A stretch of DNA of 64,000 nucleotides, taken from contig CAVWDE010000028.1 in the NCBI GenBank assembly GCA_963753685.1, forward strand, positions 1-64,000. The letters run 5' to 3'. Origin of the DNA: DATAOG01 sp963753685. Its GTDB lineage: Bacteria > Pseudomonadota > Alphaproteobacteria > Geminicoccales > Geminicoccaceae. Made by a program: the position numbers and the translations under genes. The notes beneath the pieces are model-generated. The model was not told where the DNA came from. It made no database searches and worked only from the letters and a program-made list of their open reading frames with translations. Of this stretch, positions 13,439 to 22,315 are shown in pieces. The first letter of the stretch is position 1; the number at the start of each line of letters is the position of its first letter.

Positions 13439-14634
13439 GGCTTGGCTCCCGCGGCCGGAGCGCCGGCATCTTGGGCTGCCGGGGGCGCGGGCGGGGCCTC
13501 GGTGGCGGCCACGACCATGCCGGGCCGCACCTTCTGGATCCCCTCGACGATCACCCGCTCGCCCGGCTTGAGGCCGTCCGCGATCACTGCCTGCGTGCCC
13601 TCGGCCTTGCCGAGCTTGACGCGCCGCGCCTCGACCTTGTCGTCGCCATCGACGACCAGGACGTAGGAACCCGCCTGATCGACCTGGAGCGCCGCCTGCG
13701 GGACCGTGATCTGGCGTTGGGGCGCGCCCGCCTCGACCCGCACGCTCACGAACTCGCCGTCGACCAGGACGCGGTCGGGATTGGGCACGACCGCCCGCAC
13801 CGTGACCGTGTCGGTGCCCTGATCGACCTGGATGCCGAGGAAATTGAGGCTGCCCGGATATTTGTAGAGGGTGTCGTCCGGTAGGCCGACCCGGACCACT
13901 GGCGGGTGTTCGCCCTGCCCTTGATCCCGCCGGTATTCGAGCAGCTCGCGCTGGCTGACCGGGAAGGTCACGTAGATCGGGTCCTGGCTGACGATGGTCG
14001 CGAGCACGCCGCTGTCGGGACCGACCAGATTGCCGACGCTGAAGCTGGCGCGGCCGATCCGGCCGGCGATAGGTGCTGTGATGTCGGTGTAGCCGAGGTT
14101 GATCTCGGCCTGCTTGAGCGCCGCCTGCGCCTGCAGGATCGAGGCGGCCGCCATCTGATCGGCGGCCCGCCGCTGGTCGACCTCGGCCTGCGGGATGTTC
14201 TTGTTCTTGACCAGCTCCTCGCCGCGCTGCAGTGCCACCGCGGTGTTGGCCCGGTTGGCCTCGGCGCTCGCGAGCTCGGCCTGGCGCTGCTCGACCACCG
14301 CCTGGTAAGTATCCTTCTCGATCGCGAACAGCAGCTCGTCGGCCTTGACGTCGGCGCCCTCCTTGAACAACCGCTGCTGGAGAAACCCGGACACGCGGGC
14401 GCGCAGGTCGACCTTGTCCTCGGCCACGACCCGGCCGTTGAAGCCGAACGTGGACGTGATGTCGGCGAGCTGGGTCGTGATCACGGTGACCGACGGCGGC
14501 GGCGCCCCGGCCGCGGGCGCCTGGCTCTGCGCCTTCTCGCCGCAGCCCGCCAGCAGGATGACGCCAAGGAGCCCGGCGCGCCACCGAAGTGCCTTCAGGC
14601 CCGGCCTTCCCATCAGGTTCCGCCGCTGGCTCAC
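13435..14634 (-). CDS. Efflux RND periplasmic adaptor subunit (AcrA/MexA-like lipoprotein)
   Basis: This 399-residue membrane-fusion protein links the RND permease to an outer-membrane channel. A lipobox LLAG-C places the lipidated cysteine at residue 31. After it come a barrel-sandwich (lipoyl-like) half containing RVSGFLQ, an alpha-helical hairpin rich in Ala, Gln and Glu (about residues 105-180), the second lipoyl half TDITAPIAGRIGRA, and the beta-barrel domain. ATG codons exist at residues 1 and 8. The gene lies about 100 bases downstream of prmC on the same strand, and no local regulator is seen. Confidence 0.94.
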   Translation of the reverse strand: MSQRRNLMGRPGLKALRWRAGLLGVILLAGCGEKAQSQAPAAGAPPPSVTVITTQLADITSTFGFNGRVVAEDKVDLRARVSGFLQQRLFKEGADVKADELLFAIEKDTYQAVVEQRQAELASAEANRANTAVALQRGEELVKNKNIPQAEVDQRRAADQMAAASILQAQAALKQAEINLGYTDITAPIAGRIGRASFSVGNLVGPDSGVLATIVSQDPIYVTFPVSQRELLEYRRDQGQGEHPPVVRVGLPDDTLYKYPGSLNFLGIQVDQGTDTVTVRAVVPNPDRVLVDGEFVSVRVEAGAPQRQITVPQAALQVDQAGSYVLVVDGDDKVEARRVKLGKAEGTQAVIADGLKPGERVIVEGIQKVRPGMVVAATEAPPAPPAAQDAGAPAAGAKP

Positions 14635-14736
14635 GCCGACCTCCCATCATCTTCCATGGCGGCCTCGCGTATCGGCCGCCACCTGAGATTTAGCCGAAGA
14701 GTGGTGGCGACGCATCGTGATTTTGCGGCGCCGAAA

Positions 14737-15594
14737 TCAGGCGGCCGGCGCACGCCTTGCAAACAGGCAGCGCTCGATGCCGGCGAGATCCGGCCGCCGC
14801 TCGATGACCCTGAGCCCGTGCCGGGCGAGGAGCGCGGCGACCGCATCGCCCTGGCCCTGGCCGATCTCGAGCGCGACCGAGCCGCCTTCGGCCAAAAGCC
14901 GGGCGCAGTCCGGGATCAGCGCGCGGTAGGCGCACAGGCCATCCGGTCCCGCGATCAGCGCGATCTGCGGCTCGAACTCCCGGACTTCTGGTGCCAGGGT
15001 GGCAAGCTCGCCGGCGCCCACATAGGGCGGATTGCCGACGATCAGGTCGAAGGCGCCGCCCTCCAGACCCGCGCCCCAGCTGCCCTGCTCGAAGCGCGCC
15101 CGCGCGGCGAGGCCGAGGTGCTCGGCATTGGCGCGCGCAAGCGTGAGCGCCTCGGCGCTGCGGTCGACGCCAAGGCCGCTCGCCCGCGGCAGCTCGGACA
15201 GCAGGGCGAGCAGCAGGCAGCCGGAACCGGTGCCCAGATCGAGGAGCCGGAGCGGCGCCCGTCGATCCTTGAGGTGGGCCAGCGCCGCCTCGACCACCGT
15301 CTCGCTCTCGGGGCGCGGGATCAGCACCGCCGGCGTCACCTGGAAGACGAGGCTCCAGAACTCCCGCTCGCCCCGAATGTACGCCATCGGCTCGCGGGCG
15401 CTGCGGCGCAAGACCAGCTCGTCGAGACGGGTCTGCTCCGCCGCCGCGAGGGCTTCCGCTCCGCCGGCCATCAGGCTCGCGCGCTCGCGCCGGGTCGCCG
15501 CCGCCAGCAGCAGCCAGGCGTCGCTCCGGGCCGTCTCGATGCCGGCCGCCGCCAGGCGGCCAGCGACCCCGGCGACGATCTGGCGCAGGGTCAT
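14737..15594 (-). CDS. prmC: Peptide chain release factor N5-glutamine methyltransferase PrmC
   Basis: This 285-residue enzyme methylates the glutamine of the GGQ motif in release factors RF1 and RF2, using S-adenosylmethionine. It has an N-terminal helical substrate domain, the SAM-binding motif LDLGTGSGC (about residues 119-127) and the catalytic NPPY (about 188-191). ATG at 15594 has a GGAGAG ribosome site. In many bacteria prfA lies just upstream, but here 380 bases without a gene separate prmC from a divergent methyltransferase. Confidence 0.95.
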   Translation of the reverse strand: MTLRQIVAGVAGRLAAAGIETARSDAWLLLAAATRRERASLMAGGAEALAAAEQTRLDELVLRRSAREPMAYIRGEREFWSLVFQVTPAVLIPRPESETVVEAALAHLKDRRAPLRLLDLGTGSGCLLLALLSELPRASGLGVDRSAEALTLARANAEHLGLAARARFEQGSWGAGLEGGAFDLIVGNPPYVGAGELATLAPEVREFEPQIALIAGPDGLCAYRALIPDCARLLAEGGSVALEIGQGQGDAVAALLARHGLRVIERRPDLAGIERCLFARRAPAA

Positions 15595-15973
15595 GGGTGG
15601 CGCTCTCCGCCATTTCGGTCCATGGGCAGATCAATCATCGCGCTCCAGGGTTTTGGCAAGGGAGGCGTCGGCGGTGGGCAACGGCGGTTGGAGAGCCAGA
15701 ACCTCTGGGAGGCAGCGCAGACGGCGATTCTGCTCCGAATGCTCAACCATCGCTCTGGCCGGCCGAAGCGAAATGCGCTATTCCCTGCCTGCCGTTTCAA
15801 CGCGGCCGGTATCGGTCGTGGAGGGACAGGTCTTCCGTGCGCAGCTGCCGATTGTCGTCGCCGTGGTCCCCGGCGCCTGGAGGCGCTCGTCGCGACCCCG
15901 GCCGCGGGTCGGGGCCGTCCGGAGCTGCACCATCCTCGGCCCGTCAGCATGAGCCTCGGTCGGGACGCGTGAC
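15595..15973. other. Gene-free gap between divergent prmC and methyltransferase genes
   Basis: These 379 bases contain only short open frames with compositions unlike the neighbouring proteins (many Arg, Ser and Pro). I see no prfA remnant and no RNA gene. Promoters for both flanking genes presumably lie here, but I cannot identify them reliably. Confidence 0.4.
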
Positions 15974-16885
15974 ATGGATCTGACGCGCTTGGCTCGCAAA
16001 GGCAGAAACGTCGTTCTTGGCGTCCTGCCGCCGGAGCCCGTCTTCGCGACCTACCACCGGCTGGCGCGCCGGCGCTTCGTCGATTACGGCCAGCGTAAGC
16101 TCGGCATCGACTTCCGCCACGTCGCGCCCGGCGCCTCGCCCCCGCGCGAGCTCATTGCCAAGACATCGGCGAGCGATGAAAGACAACTACAGCTGGAATC
16201 CAATCCCGACAAATATTTCGGTGGCGGCTATCGCATGGTGTTGAATTGGCTGCGGGTGTTGGAGCATATCTCTTTCAACATCCGAACGATTGGCGCGGTG
16301 CTTGAGCTCGGCTGCGGCACGGCGCGGCTGATCCGTCATTTCCGTTGCCTGGATGGCGTGCGGTTGGTCGGCACCGATCTCAATCCCGAGATGATCGACT
16401 GGTGCAGCCAGAACGTCCCCGGGATCGAGTTCCACTGCAATGACCTGACACCGCCGCTACCATTGGCGAGCGATGCGGCGTTCGATCTGATTCTGGCATC
16501 CTCGGTGTTCACGCACATCCCGCGGGACCTGCAAGGTCCCTGGCTGCGGGAGATGAGGAGACTGCTGCATCCGAGCGGGGTCTTCCTGTGCACGGTCCTT
16601 GGCGGTCTGGCCAAGCGGACCCTCTTGGGCCCCAAGGAATACGGGGAACTGGCCGAGGCCGGCTACATGGAGCTCGCCGGCGAGGACACGCGCGCGACGC
16701 TTGCGACCCAGGTCGGCGGCTCGGGCTGGGACGTGTTCCAGAGTCGCTCCGACCTGATCCGCACCTTCGGCGAGGTGTTCCGGATCGTGGATTTCGTGCC
16801 GGGAACCCAGGACCTGCTGGTGCTCCAGCGACCGGACGCCTGGGCGCCATTGACCGCCACCCCCTACGCGGGGGAGGTGTTTTAG
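15974..16885 (+). CDS. Class I SAM-dependent methyltransferase
   Basis: This 303-residue cytoplasmic protein carries a methyltransferase core: VLELGCGTARLIRHF (motif I, about residues 109-123), then GTDLNPEMIDW, then the motif IV-like region FDLILASSVFTHI and a Leu-rich post-motif. The N-terminal 90 residues are unassigned. The substrate is unknown; nothing nearby suggests a pathway. Base composition from about 16180 to 16300 is less GC-rich than the surroundings, a weak hint of recent acquisition. The start is ATG at 15974, with no obvious ribosome site. Confidence 0.8.
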   Translation: MDLTRLARKGRNVVLGVLPPEPVFATYHRLARRRFVDYGQRKLGIDFRHVAPGASPPRELIAKTSASDERQLQLESNPDKYFGGGYRMVLNWLRVLEHISFNIRTIGAVLELGCGTARLIRHFRCLDGVRLVGTDLNPEMIDWCSQNVPGIEFHCNDLTPPLPLASDAAFDLILASSVFTHIPRDLQGPWLREMRRLLHPSGVFLCTVLGGLAKRTLLGPKEYGELAEAGYMELAGEDTRATLATQVGGSGWDVFQSRSDLIRTFGEVFRIVDFVPGTQDLLVLQRPDAWAPLTATPYAGEVF

Positions 16886-17323
16886 GGTTGGGGAACAGCC
16901 CCGTCGGCTTGCCTGCATCGTCGGCGACCGGGCAAAGCCAGTCCGAGGAACGGACAACGCGACGACCTCAAGGGTGCCGGCGTGAGTTTGAAGCGATCGT
17001 CGTAGATCGGGAAAGTTAGGCTCCACGAGGATCAACCGCGCAGCTTAATCCGGGCAGCGATCTCCTGGTCCTCGAGGACATATCATTGGCGACGTCCTCG
17101 AACCGCTGGTTGGACCGGTGCACCACATCCTTCAGGATCTTGACGGCGGCATCGTCGATCGTCAACGCCATGCGCAATGGGCATCATTGCACCAACGTTC
17201 TACGCACCAAATCATCGCTGCATTTGCACCGTTCTGGAGCGACCGTTGGTAGCGGCCGCCACCCGAAGCGACTACCTTCCACAGAGGCTCGGCAATCTCG
17301 GCCTCATCATGGGAGAATCCGGC
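16886..17323. other. Intergenic stretch of lower GC
   Basis: These 438 bases lie between the methyltransferase and the UPF0173 hydrolase. The only coding-like signal is a broken short reading frame on the reverse strand (17032-17171, listed separately). The rest shows no recognisable gene or RNA. The composition is visibly less GC-biased than in the flanking genes. Confidence 0.35.
17032..17171 (-). pseudogene. Possible frameshifted small antitoxin-like gene
   Basis: On the reverse strand ATG at 17171 opens MALTIDDAAVKILKDVVHR and continues to about residue 30. A one-base frame change then joins a tail reading LEDQEIAARIKLRG with a stop at 17032. The length of 140 bases is not a multiple of three. 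The sequence looks like a short antitoxin or DNA-binding protein, but I cannot assign a family and no toxin partner is next to it. This is a low-confidence call. Confidence 0.25.
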
Positions 17324-18016
17324 ATGCAACTGACCTGGCTCGGCCATTCGGCCTGTCATCTGGAGACCGCCGGCAAGAGCATCCTGATCGACCCGTTCTG
17401 GACCGGCAACCCGAAGTTTCCGCAGGGCTTCGAGGACCGGCTGTCACGGGTCGACTTCATCGTCCTGACCCACGGCCACGAGGACCATCTCGGCGACAGC
17501 GCCCGCCTCGCCCAGAAATACGACGCGACCGTGGTCGCGCAGTTCGAGATCTGCATGCATCTGGGCGGCCAGGGCGTGACCCAATTCGAGCCCATGAACA
17601 TCGGCGGCACGGTCAGGCGCGACGGCCTGGCGTTCACCATGGTCAACGCCCAGCACTCTTCGGCGATCATCAAGGACGGGGTGCCGATCACCATGGGCGA
17701 TCCGGCCGGCTTCGTGATCAAAAGTGCCGAGCGCACCGTCTACCACGCGGGCGATACCGAGATCTTCTCGGACATGGCGCTGATCCAGCGCATCCACAAG
17801 CCTTCCGTCGGCCTGATCCCGATCGGCGACCGCTTCACCATGGGGCCGGAGACCGCGGCGATGGCGTGCAACGAGTTCCTCGAGCTCGAGGTGATCGTGC
17901 CGATCCACTGGGGCACGTTCGATCTCTTGACCGGCGACCCGCACAGCTTCAAGGCGCTGGTCCGGCGCGGCGAGGTCAGGCTGCCGCAGCCGGGCGAGGC
18001 GATCGCCCTGGCGTGA
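17324..18016 (+). CDS. Metal-dependent hydrolase, UPF0173 (metallo-beta-lactamase fold)
   Basis: This 230-residue protein starts MQLTWLGHSACH, the hallmark of the UPF0173/YtkL group. It carries the metal-binding signature THGHEDHLGD (about residues 47-56) and later metal-ligand regions around VNAQHSS, YHAGDTE and PIHWGTFD. ATG at 17324 is preceded by GGGAG at the right distance; the frame is open further upstream. The family is cytoplasmic and its physiological substrate is not known. Confidence 0.93.
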   Translation: MQLTWLGHSACHLETAGKSILIDPFWTGNPKFPQGFEDRLSRVDFIVLTHGHEDHLGDSARLAQKYDATVVAQFEICMHLGGQGVTQFEPMNIGGTVRRDGLAFTMVNAQHSSAIIKDGVPITMGDPAGFVIKSAERTVYHAGDTEIFSDMALIQRIHKPSVGLIPIGDRFTMGPETAAMACNEFLELEVIVPIHWGTFDLLTGDPHSFKALVRRGEVRLPQPGEAIALA

Positions 18017-18089
18017 GCGCCGCGCAGGGCTGGATTCGGCCCGGCAGTCGTGGGATGCTGGCGCCCGCGAACTGAGCTGAGGCGCTGCG

Positions 18090-18656
18090 GTGGACGGCCT
18101 TCGAATTCGCCAGGCGGGACCCGCCGATGCCGGATCGGTCGCCGAGGTCCAGGGCCGGACTTGGCGGACGGCCTATCTCGGCATGCTGCCGCACGAGGTC
18201 CTGACCGGGTTCGGGGCGGCCCAGGGCTGCACCTTCTGGCAGCGCGTGCTCGAGCGCGCCGGCGGCGGCGATGGGGTGCTGCTGGCCGAGCTCGACGGCG
18301 AGGCGGTGGGCTTCGTGTCGTCGGGCCCGATCCGCGAGCGCATCCCGGGCTACAGCGGCGAGTTCTACGCCCTCTACGTCCTGCCCGAGGCGCAGGGCTG
18401 CGGCATCGGCACTGCGCTGATCGCCCATGCCGGGCGCGCGCTGGTGCGGCGCCGCTGGATCGGCGCCACCGTCTGGGTGCTCGAGGACAACGATCTCGGG
18501 CGCCGGTTCTACGAGGGCCTCGGCGGCCTGCCGCTCGGGGTCGCCAAGACGCTCGCCTATCGCGGCACCAGCTATCCGGCGGTCCGCGAGGTCGCCTACG
18601 GCTGGCCGGATCTGCGCCGGGCGCCGTGGCTGGTCGACGAGCGGGACCGGCGTTGA
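18090..18656 (+). CDS. GNAT family N-acetyltransferase
   Basis: This 188-residue acetyltransferase begins with GTG at 18090. The N-terminal IRQAGPADAGSVAEV and the acetyl-CoA pocket region EAQGCGIGTALI (about residues 101-112) are typical. The motif RRFYEGLGG follows near 150. The acceptor substrate is unknown. The stop codon overlaps a TTG that can start the following lipoprotein gene (TTGA), suggesting coupling. Confidence 0.87.
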   Translation: MDGLRIRQAGPADAGSVAEVQGRTWRTAYLGMLPHEVLTGFGAAQGCTFWQRVLERAGGGDGVLLAELDGEAVGFVSSGPIRERIPGYSGEFYALYVLPEAQGCGIGTALIAHAGRALVRRRWIGATVWVLEDNDLGRRFYEGLGGLPLGVAKTLAYRGTSYPAVREVAYGWPDLRRAPWLVDERDRR

Positions 18657-19259
18657 GCCGGTCCGGACGCTGTCGCGTCGGCACCCTGCTCGGGTTGGCG
18701 GCGGCTCTGGCGGCCTGCCAGGCGCCACCCGCGCCGCCGCCACCGCGCCCCGGCGGCAGCGGTGACGACGCCGGGTCTCGGGCCGCCCGCGGCACCCCCG
18801 GCGCCGGCCCCGGTGGCGCCCGAGTTGTGCGATGTGCTGCCGACGGTCGTGGCCGCCGAGGCCGACGGCTTCGCCCGCCTGCGCGCCAGCCAGCTCGCTG
18901 GGGACAGCTGGCTCGGCGCGCAGACCCTGCCCGGCACCGAACGCTGCACGATCCAGGGCGAGGCCTGGCCGCGCGCCAGCTACAGCTGCGCCAGCCGGCG
19001 CTTCGGCGACGACAATCGCGACGGCGCCGAGGCCAGGTTCGACGCGCTGGCGCGCGACCTCGATGCCTGCCTCGGCAAGCCGATCTGGTTCCCGCGCGAC
19101 TGGCAGAAGGGCGAGCCGTTCCAGTTCGCCATGGGCGAGCGGCAGCAGACCTGGACCGATCGGACCACCTCGCCACCCTCCCAGGTCGTGCTCAAGATGC
19201 AGCAGGACCTCGACCGCCCCGGCTATCTGCTCAAACTCAATCTGGAGGCGATCCGCTGA
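18653..19259 (+). pseudogene. Frameshifted lipoprotein of unknown function
   Basis: A lipoprotein signal reads from TTG at 18653 (RVGTLLGLAAALAAC, cysteine near residue 22) followed by a Pro-rich linker. The frame then changes near 18740-18765. The conserved-looking body continues in the next frame from about 18762 (LCDVLPTVVAAEADGFA... to LLKLNLEAIR, stop at 19257-19259). Total length is one base over a multiple of three, which fits a single insertion. The body looks like a small secreted domain, but I do not recognise it. Either a real pseudogene or an assembly error in GC-rich sequence. Confidence 0.55.
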
Positions 19260-19265
19260 GGCCGC

Positions 19266-19282
19266 CGCCGGCTCAGCCGGCG
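19266..19282. terminator. Short GC hairpin at the convergent lipoprotein/kinase junction
   Basis: Seven bases, CGCCGGC, pair with GCCGGCG around the loop TCA, which is also the kinase stop codon. It could act in both directions, but it has no T tract and could be chance in such GC-rich DNA. Confidence 0.3.
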
Positions 19283-20808
19283 TCCTGGCGGCGGGCGGCG
19301 TGGTGGAGCGGGCGCAGCGCGCCGTACGCCGGCCGGTAGACCGCGCGATAGTGGCGATCGTAGCGGGCGGCCCAGGCCGGTTCCGGCGCGACCGTGACCT
19401 CGTCGCTCGCGAGCCCCGCGAGCGCGCTCGCGAGGTTCGCAAACAGGCCGGCCGCGAGGCCGCCCAGCAGCGCCGCGCCGAGGGCGGTCGCCTCGGCCAT
19501 CAGGGCGGCGACGATCGGCCGGCGATAGACCGAGGCCTTGATCCGCAGCAGGAGGCGGTTGCGGGTGTTGCCGCCGATCGCCCGGATCTGCCCGATCGGA
19601 TGCAGGCCCGGCAGCAGCGCCAGGTCGTCGAAGGTCTGCCGCGCCTCGAAGGCGAGACCCTCGAGCACCGCGCGGTAGAGCGTGGCGCGGGTGGCATCGG
19701 CGCTGAGGCCGAACCAGGCGCCGCGCGCCTCGGGATCGGGCACCGGCGAGATCCGGCCGCGCAGATCGGGCACGAACGTGACCCCGTGGCAGCCGGCCGG
19801 CACCGCTTCCGCGTCGGCGATCAGACGCTCGTGCGCCACATCCGCACCGAACAGGCCGCGGAACCAGTCGATGCAGGCGCCGGAAGTGGGAAAGCCGCCG
19901 AAGATGTAGGGCACCGGCGCCTCGCCCGCGACCTCGACCACGCCCTGGCTGTAGCCGCGCGCCAGCAGCTCCGGGGCGGCGCTCGGCTGCTCCAGGGCCA
20001 GCGTCAGCGCTTCGGCCGAGCCCAGCGAATTGAGCAGCACGCCAGGCGCCAGCGCCCGGGCGGCAAGCGCGCCCGTGATGTGGTCGTGGCCCGCGACCCC
20101 GACCGCGCAGGCCGTGGTGAGGCCGGTCGCCGCTGCCGCCTCATGGGTGACCATGCCGAGCCGCGTGCCCCAGGGCCGGATCGGGGCAAAGATGCCAGGC
20201 GCGAGGCCGACCTCGCGGATCAGCTCCTGCGCCCACACCCGCCGCCCGAGATCGAGGGCGAGCGTGCGCGAGGCGAGCGAGAGGTCGGCGGTCGCCACGC
20301 CCGTCAGCCGCCAGGCGAGGTAGTGCGCGACGTTCAGCCAGAGCGTCGTGCGAGCCAGTGCCTCCGGTTGGTTTGCCTTGAGCCAGAGCAGCTTGCACAG
20401 GGAAAAGGTCGGATCGGCCGCGAGCCCGGTCAGTGCATGCAGAGGCACTTTGCCTACGGTCGCCTCGAGCCGCGCGAGCTCGGGCTTCGGCCGCTCGTCG
20501 TACCAGGCGATGGTCTTGCAGGTCGGCCTCCCCGCGGCATCGAGGGCGACGAACGCCTCGCCCACGCTCGCAACCGCAAGGCCCACGATGCGGCCCGGCT
20601 CCGCGACCTGCGCGGTCGCGTCGCGGAGCGCGCCGCAGGCCGCCTGCCAGAGCGCCTCGGGATCGTGCTCGGCCCAGCCCGGCCGCGGCTGCTCGACCGG
20701 GGTCGGCCGGCTGCCCTCGGCGACCGGCCGGCCGGCGACCGAGAACAGGATCGCCCGCACGCGGCTGGTGCCGGCATCGATCCCGCAGAGCAGCGGCTCC
20801 GCCGCCAT
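19273..20808 (-). CDS. FGGY family carbohydrate kinase
   Basis: This 511-residue ATP-dependent sugar kinase has the FGGY N-domain start LCGIDAGTSRVRAILF with the phosphate-binding loop, a central substrate region (IAWYDERP) and the C-domain pattern VGVAGHDHITGALAAR. The ATP-binding region RAIGGNTRNRLLLRIKA lies near residues 410-425. The sugar cannot be named. The aldolase gene 12 bases upstream on the same strand suggests a short pathway in which this enzyme phosphorylates a sugar and the aldolase cleaves the product. Start is ATG at 20808, without a clear ribosome site. Confidence 0.9.
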   Translation of the reverse strand: MAAEPLLCGIDAGTSRVRAILFSVAGRPVAEGSRPTPVEQPRPGWAEHDPEALWQAACGALRDATAQVAEPGRIVGLAVASVGEAFVALDAAGRPTCKTIAWYDERPKPELARLEATVGKVPLHALTGLAADPTFSLCKLLWLKANQPEALARTTLWLNVAHYLAWRLTGVATADLSLASRTLALDLGRRVWAQELIREVGLAPGIFAPIRPWGTRLGMVTHEAAAATGLTTACAVGVAGHDHITGALAARALAPGVLLNSLGSAEALTLALEQPSAAPELLARGYSQGVVEVAGEAPVPYIFGGFPTSGACIDWFRGLFGADVAHERLIADAEAVPAGCHGVTFVPDLRGRISPVPDPEARGAWFGLSADATRATLYRAVLEGLAFEARQTFDDLALLPGLHPIGQIRAIGGNTRNRLLLRIKASVYRRPIVAALMAEATALGAALLGGLAAGLFANLASALAGLASDEVTVAPEPAWAARYDRHYRAVYRPAYGALRPLHHAARRQDAG

Positions 20809-20820
20809 GACGCTATCGCA

Positions 20821-21600
20821 TCAGCGCAGCAGCAGGGCCGCCTCGTCGACCGTGCCGTCCTCGTGGATCAGCTGGCGCAGCGCCTTGATCATCTTGGCCG
20901 GATGCGGGCTCTGCCAGATGTTGCGCCCGAACACCACGCCCATCCCGCCGGCATCGAGCGTATCGCGCACCACCTGGAGCACGGCGCGCTCGCTGTCCAT
21001 CTTCGGTCCGCCCGCGATCAGGACCGGCGCCGGGCAGCCGGCCGTCACCCTGCGGAAACTCTCCGCACTTCCGGTCGCATAGGTCTTGAGCACGTCGGCG
21101 CCATGCTCGAAGCCGAGCCGGCAGGCATCCGCCATGGCTCCGGCATCGTTCGGGTCGGGGATGCGCTCGGCGGGGCAGGGCAGGGCCTCGACCATCAGGA
21201 CCAGGCCGTCCTCAAGGCATTCGCTCGCGAGCTCGGCCGCGATCTCGAGGCTCGCGAGCTCGACCTCGCCGCCCATGAAGACCATGCAGCAGATGCCATC
21301 GACCCCGAGCGCGCGGGCATCCTCGACCGTGTGCAGGAGGCTCCACTCGGTGTACTTGAGCCAGTCCTCACGGTACTTGCTCGGGCCGCCGTCGACCCGC
21401 AGCAGGGTCGGGACGCGGCCGATCAGGCGGTCGCGGTAATGCTTGATGACCCCGTAGCTGGTCATGATCGCATCGGCGCCCGCCTCGATCACGAGGTCGA
21501 TCACGCGGCCCGGATCTTCGAGCCCGGCGACCGCGCCCAGCGCCCGGCCGTGGTCCATGGCGACCACGAGCTGTTTCTTCGACTTGTCGAACCCGGGCAT
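20821..21600 (-). CDS. DhnA/LsrF-type class I aldolase
   Basis: This 259-residue TIM-barrel lyase of the DeoC/FbaB/LsrF family contains the early strand VVAMDHGR. The Schiff-base lysine region is GADVLKTYATGS (about residues 186-197), and the C-terminal phosphate site is VLIAGGPK...GVVFGRNIWQ. ATG at 21600 has a strong GGAGGGAG ribosome site. It is the first gene of a two-gene operon with the FGGY kinase. The same combination of kinase and LsrF-like aldolase processes autoinducer-2 in enteric bacteria, but the Lsr transporter and regulator are absent here, so the substrate remains open. Confidence 0.88.
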   Translation of the reverse strand: MPGFDKSKKQLVVAMDHGRALGAVAGLEDPGRVIDLVIEAGADAIMTSYGVIKHYRDRLIGRVPTLLRVDGGPSKYREDWLKYTEWSLLHTVEDARALGVDGICCMVFMGGEVELASLEIAAELASECLEDGLVLMVEALPCPAERIPDPNDAGAMADACRLGFEHGADVLKTYATGSAESFRRVTAGCPAPVLIAGGPKMDSERAVLQVVRDTLDAGGMGVVFGRNIWQSPHPAKMIKALRQLIHEDGTVDEAALLLR

Positions 21601-21657
21601 GGCAAGGCTCCCTCCGCTGCCGATCCAGCGGACTTGTCGCCGGGAATGGAACGTCGA

Positions 21658-22314
21658 TCAAGTGGCGGGCGGCTTCTTTCGGTCCTCCAGGGTTGCGGCA
21701 CCATAGACGTGCCAGAGGAAGATCGCCCCGCAACCGCGCAGCGGCCGCCAATGCTCGGCAAGCTCGACCATGACCTTGCGGTTCGGCCTGGCCTCGAGGC
21801 GCTTCAGCAGCTGCATGCCGACCTGCAGCCCCAGATCGTCGGCCGGCAGGATGTCCGCGCGCCCGAGGGCAAAGAGGAGATAGATCTCAGCACTCCAGCG
21901 GCCGAAGCCGCGCTGGGCTGCGATCGCCGCGATCGCTTCCTCTTCGGGCAGCGTGGCGAGCGCCTCCAGATTCAAGGCACCGCTCGCGACCGCCTCAGCC
22001 AGGCTCCGCCCGTACGCCATCTTCTGCCGACTGAAGCCAATGGTCCTGAACGCCACCTCCTCGAGCTTGAGAAAGCTCTCGGCGGTCACCAGCGGCAGGC
22101 AGGCCTGCTCGACCCGCGCCCAGATCGCGGCCGCGGATTTGGTCGAAAGCTGCTGCGCGACCATGATCCTGAGCAACGTCGCGAATCCCGGCTCCCGCTG
22201 CCGCGGCGCCGGATACCCCACCCGCTCTAAGGCTCGCGCCACGTCCGCATCGATCTGCGCCAGCCGGTCGATGCCGGCCGCGAGTATGTCTTTGGAGAGG
22301 GAGTGCGGCGTCAT
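21658..22314 (-). CDS. DNA-3-methyladenine glycosylase II (AlkA-like)
   Basis: This 218-residue base-excision repair enzyme belongs to the helix-hairpin-helix GPD superfamily. The hairpin region is LPEEEAIAAIAAQRGFGRWSA (split here as LPEEEAIAAI and GFGRWSAEIYL, about residues 120-145). The catalytic aspartate is in PADDLGLQ (about residues 155-162). It would remove alkylated purines from DNA. It lies at the end of a leftward run of small genes. Confidence 0.9.
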   Translation of the reverse strand: MTPHSLSKDILAAGIDRLAQIDADVARALERVGYPAPRQREPGFATLLRIMVAQQLSTKSAAAIWARVEQACLPLVTAESFLKLEEVAFRTIGFSRQKMAYGRSLAEAVASGALNLEALATLPEEEAIAAIAAQRGFGRWSAEIYLLFALGRADILPADDLGLQVGMQLLKRLEARPNRKVMVELAEHWRPLRGCGAIFLWHVYGAATLEDRKKPPAT

Positions 22315-22315
22315 T

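Noticed and set aside
15595..15950. Reverse open frame upstream of prmC that might be prfA
   Set aside because: It lacks any release-factor motif such as GGQ and has shadow-like composition.
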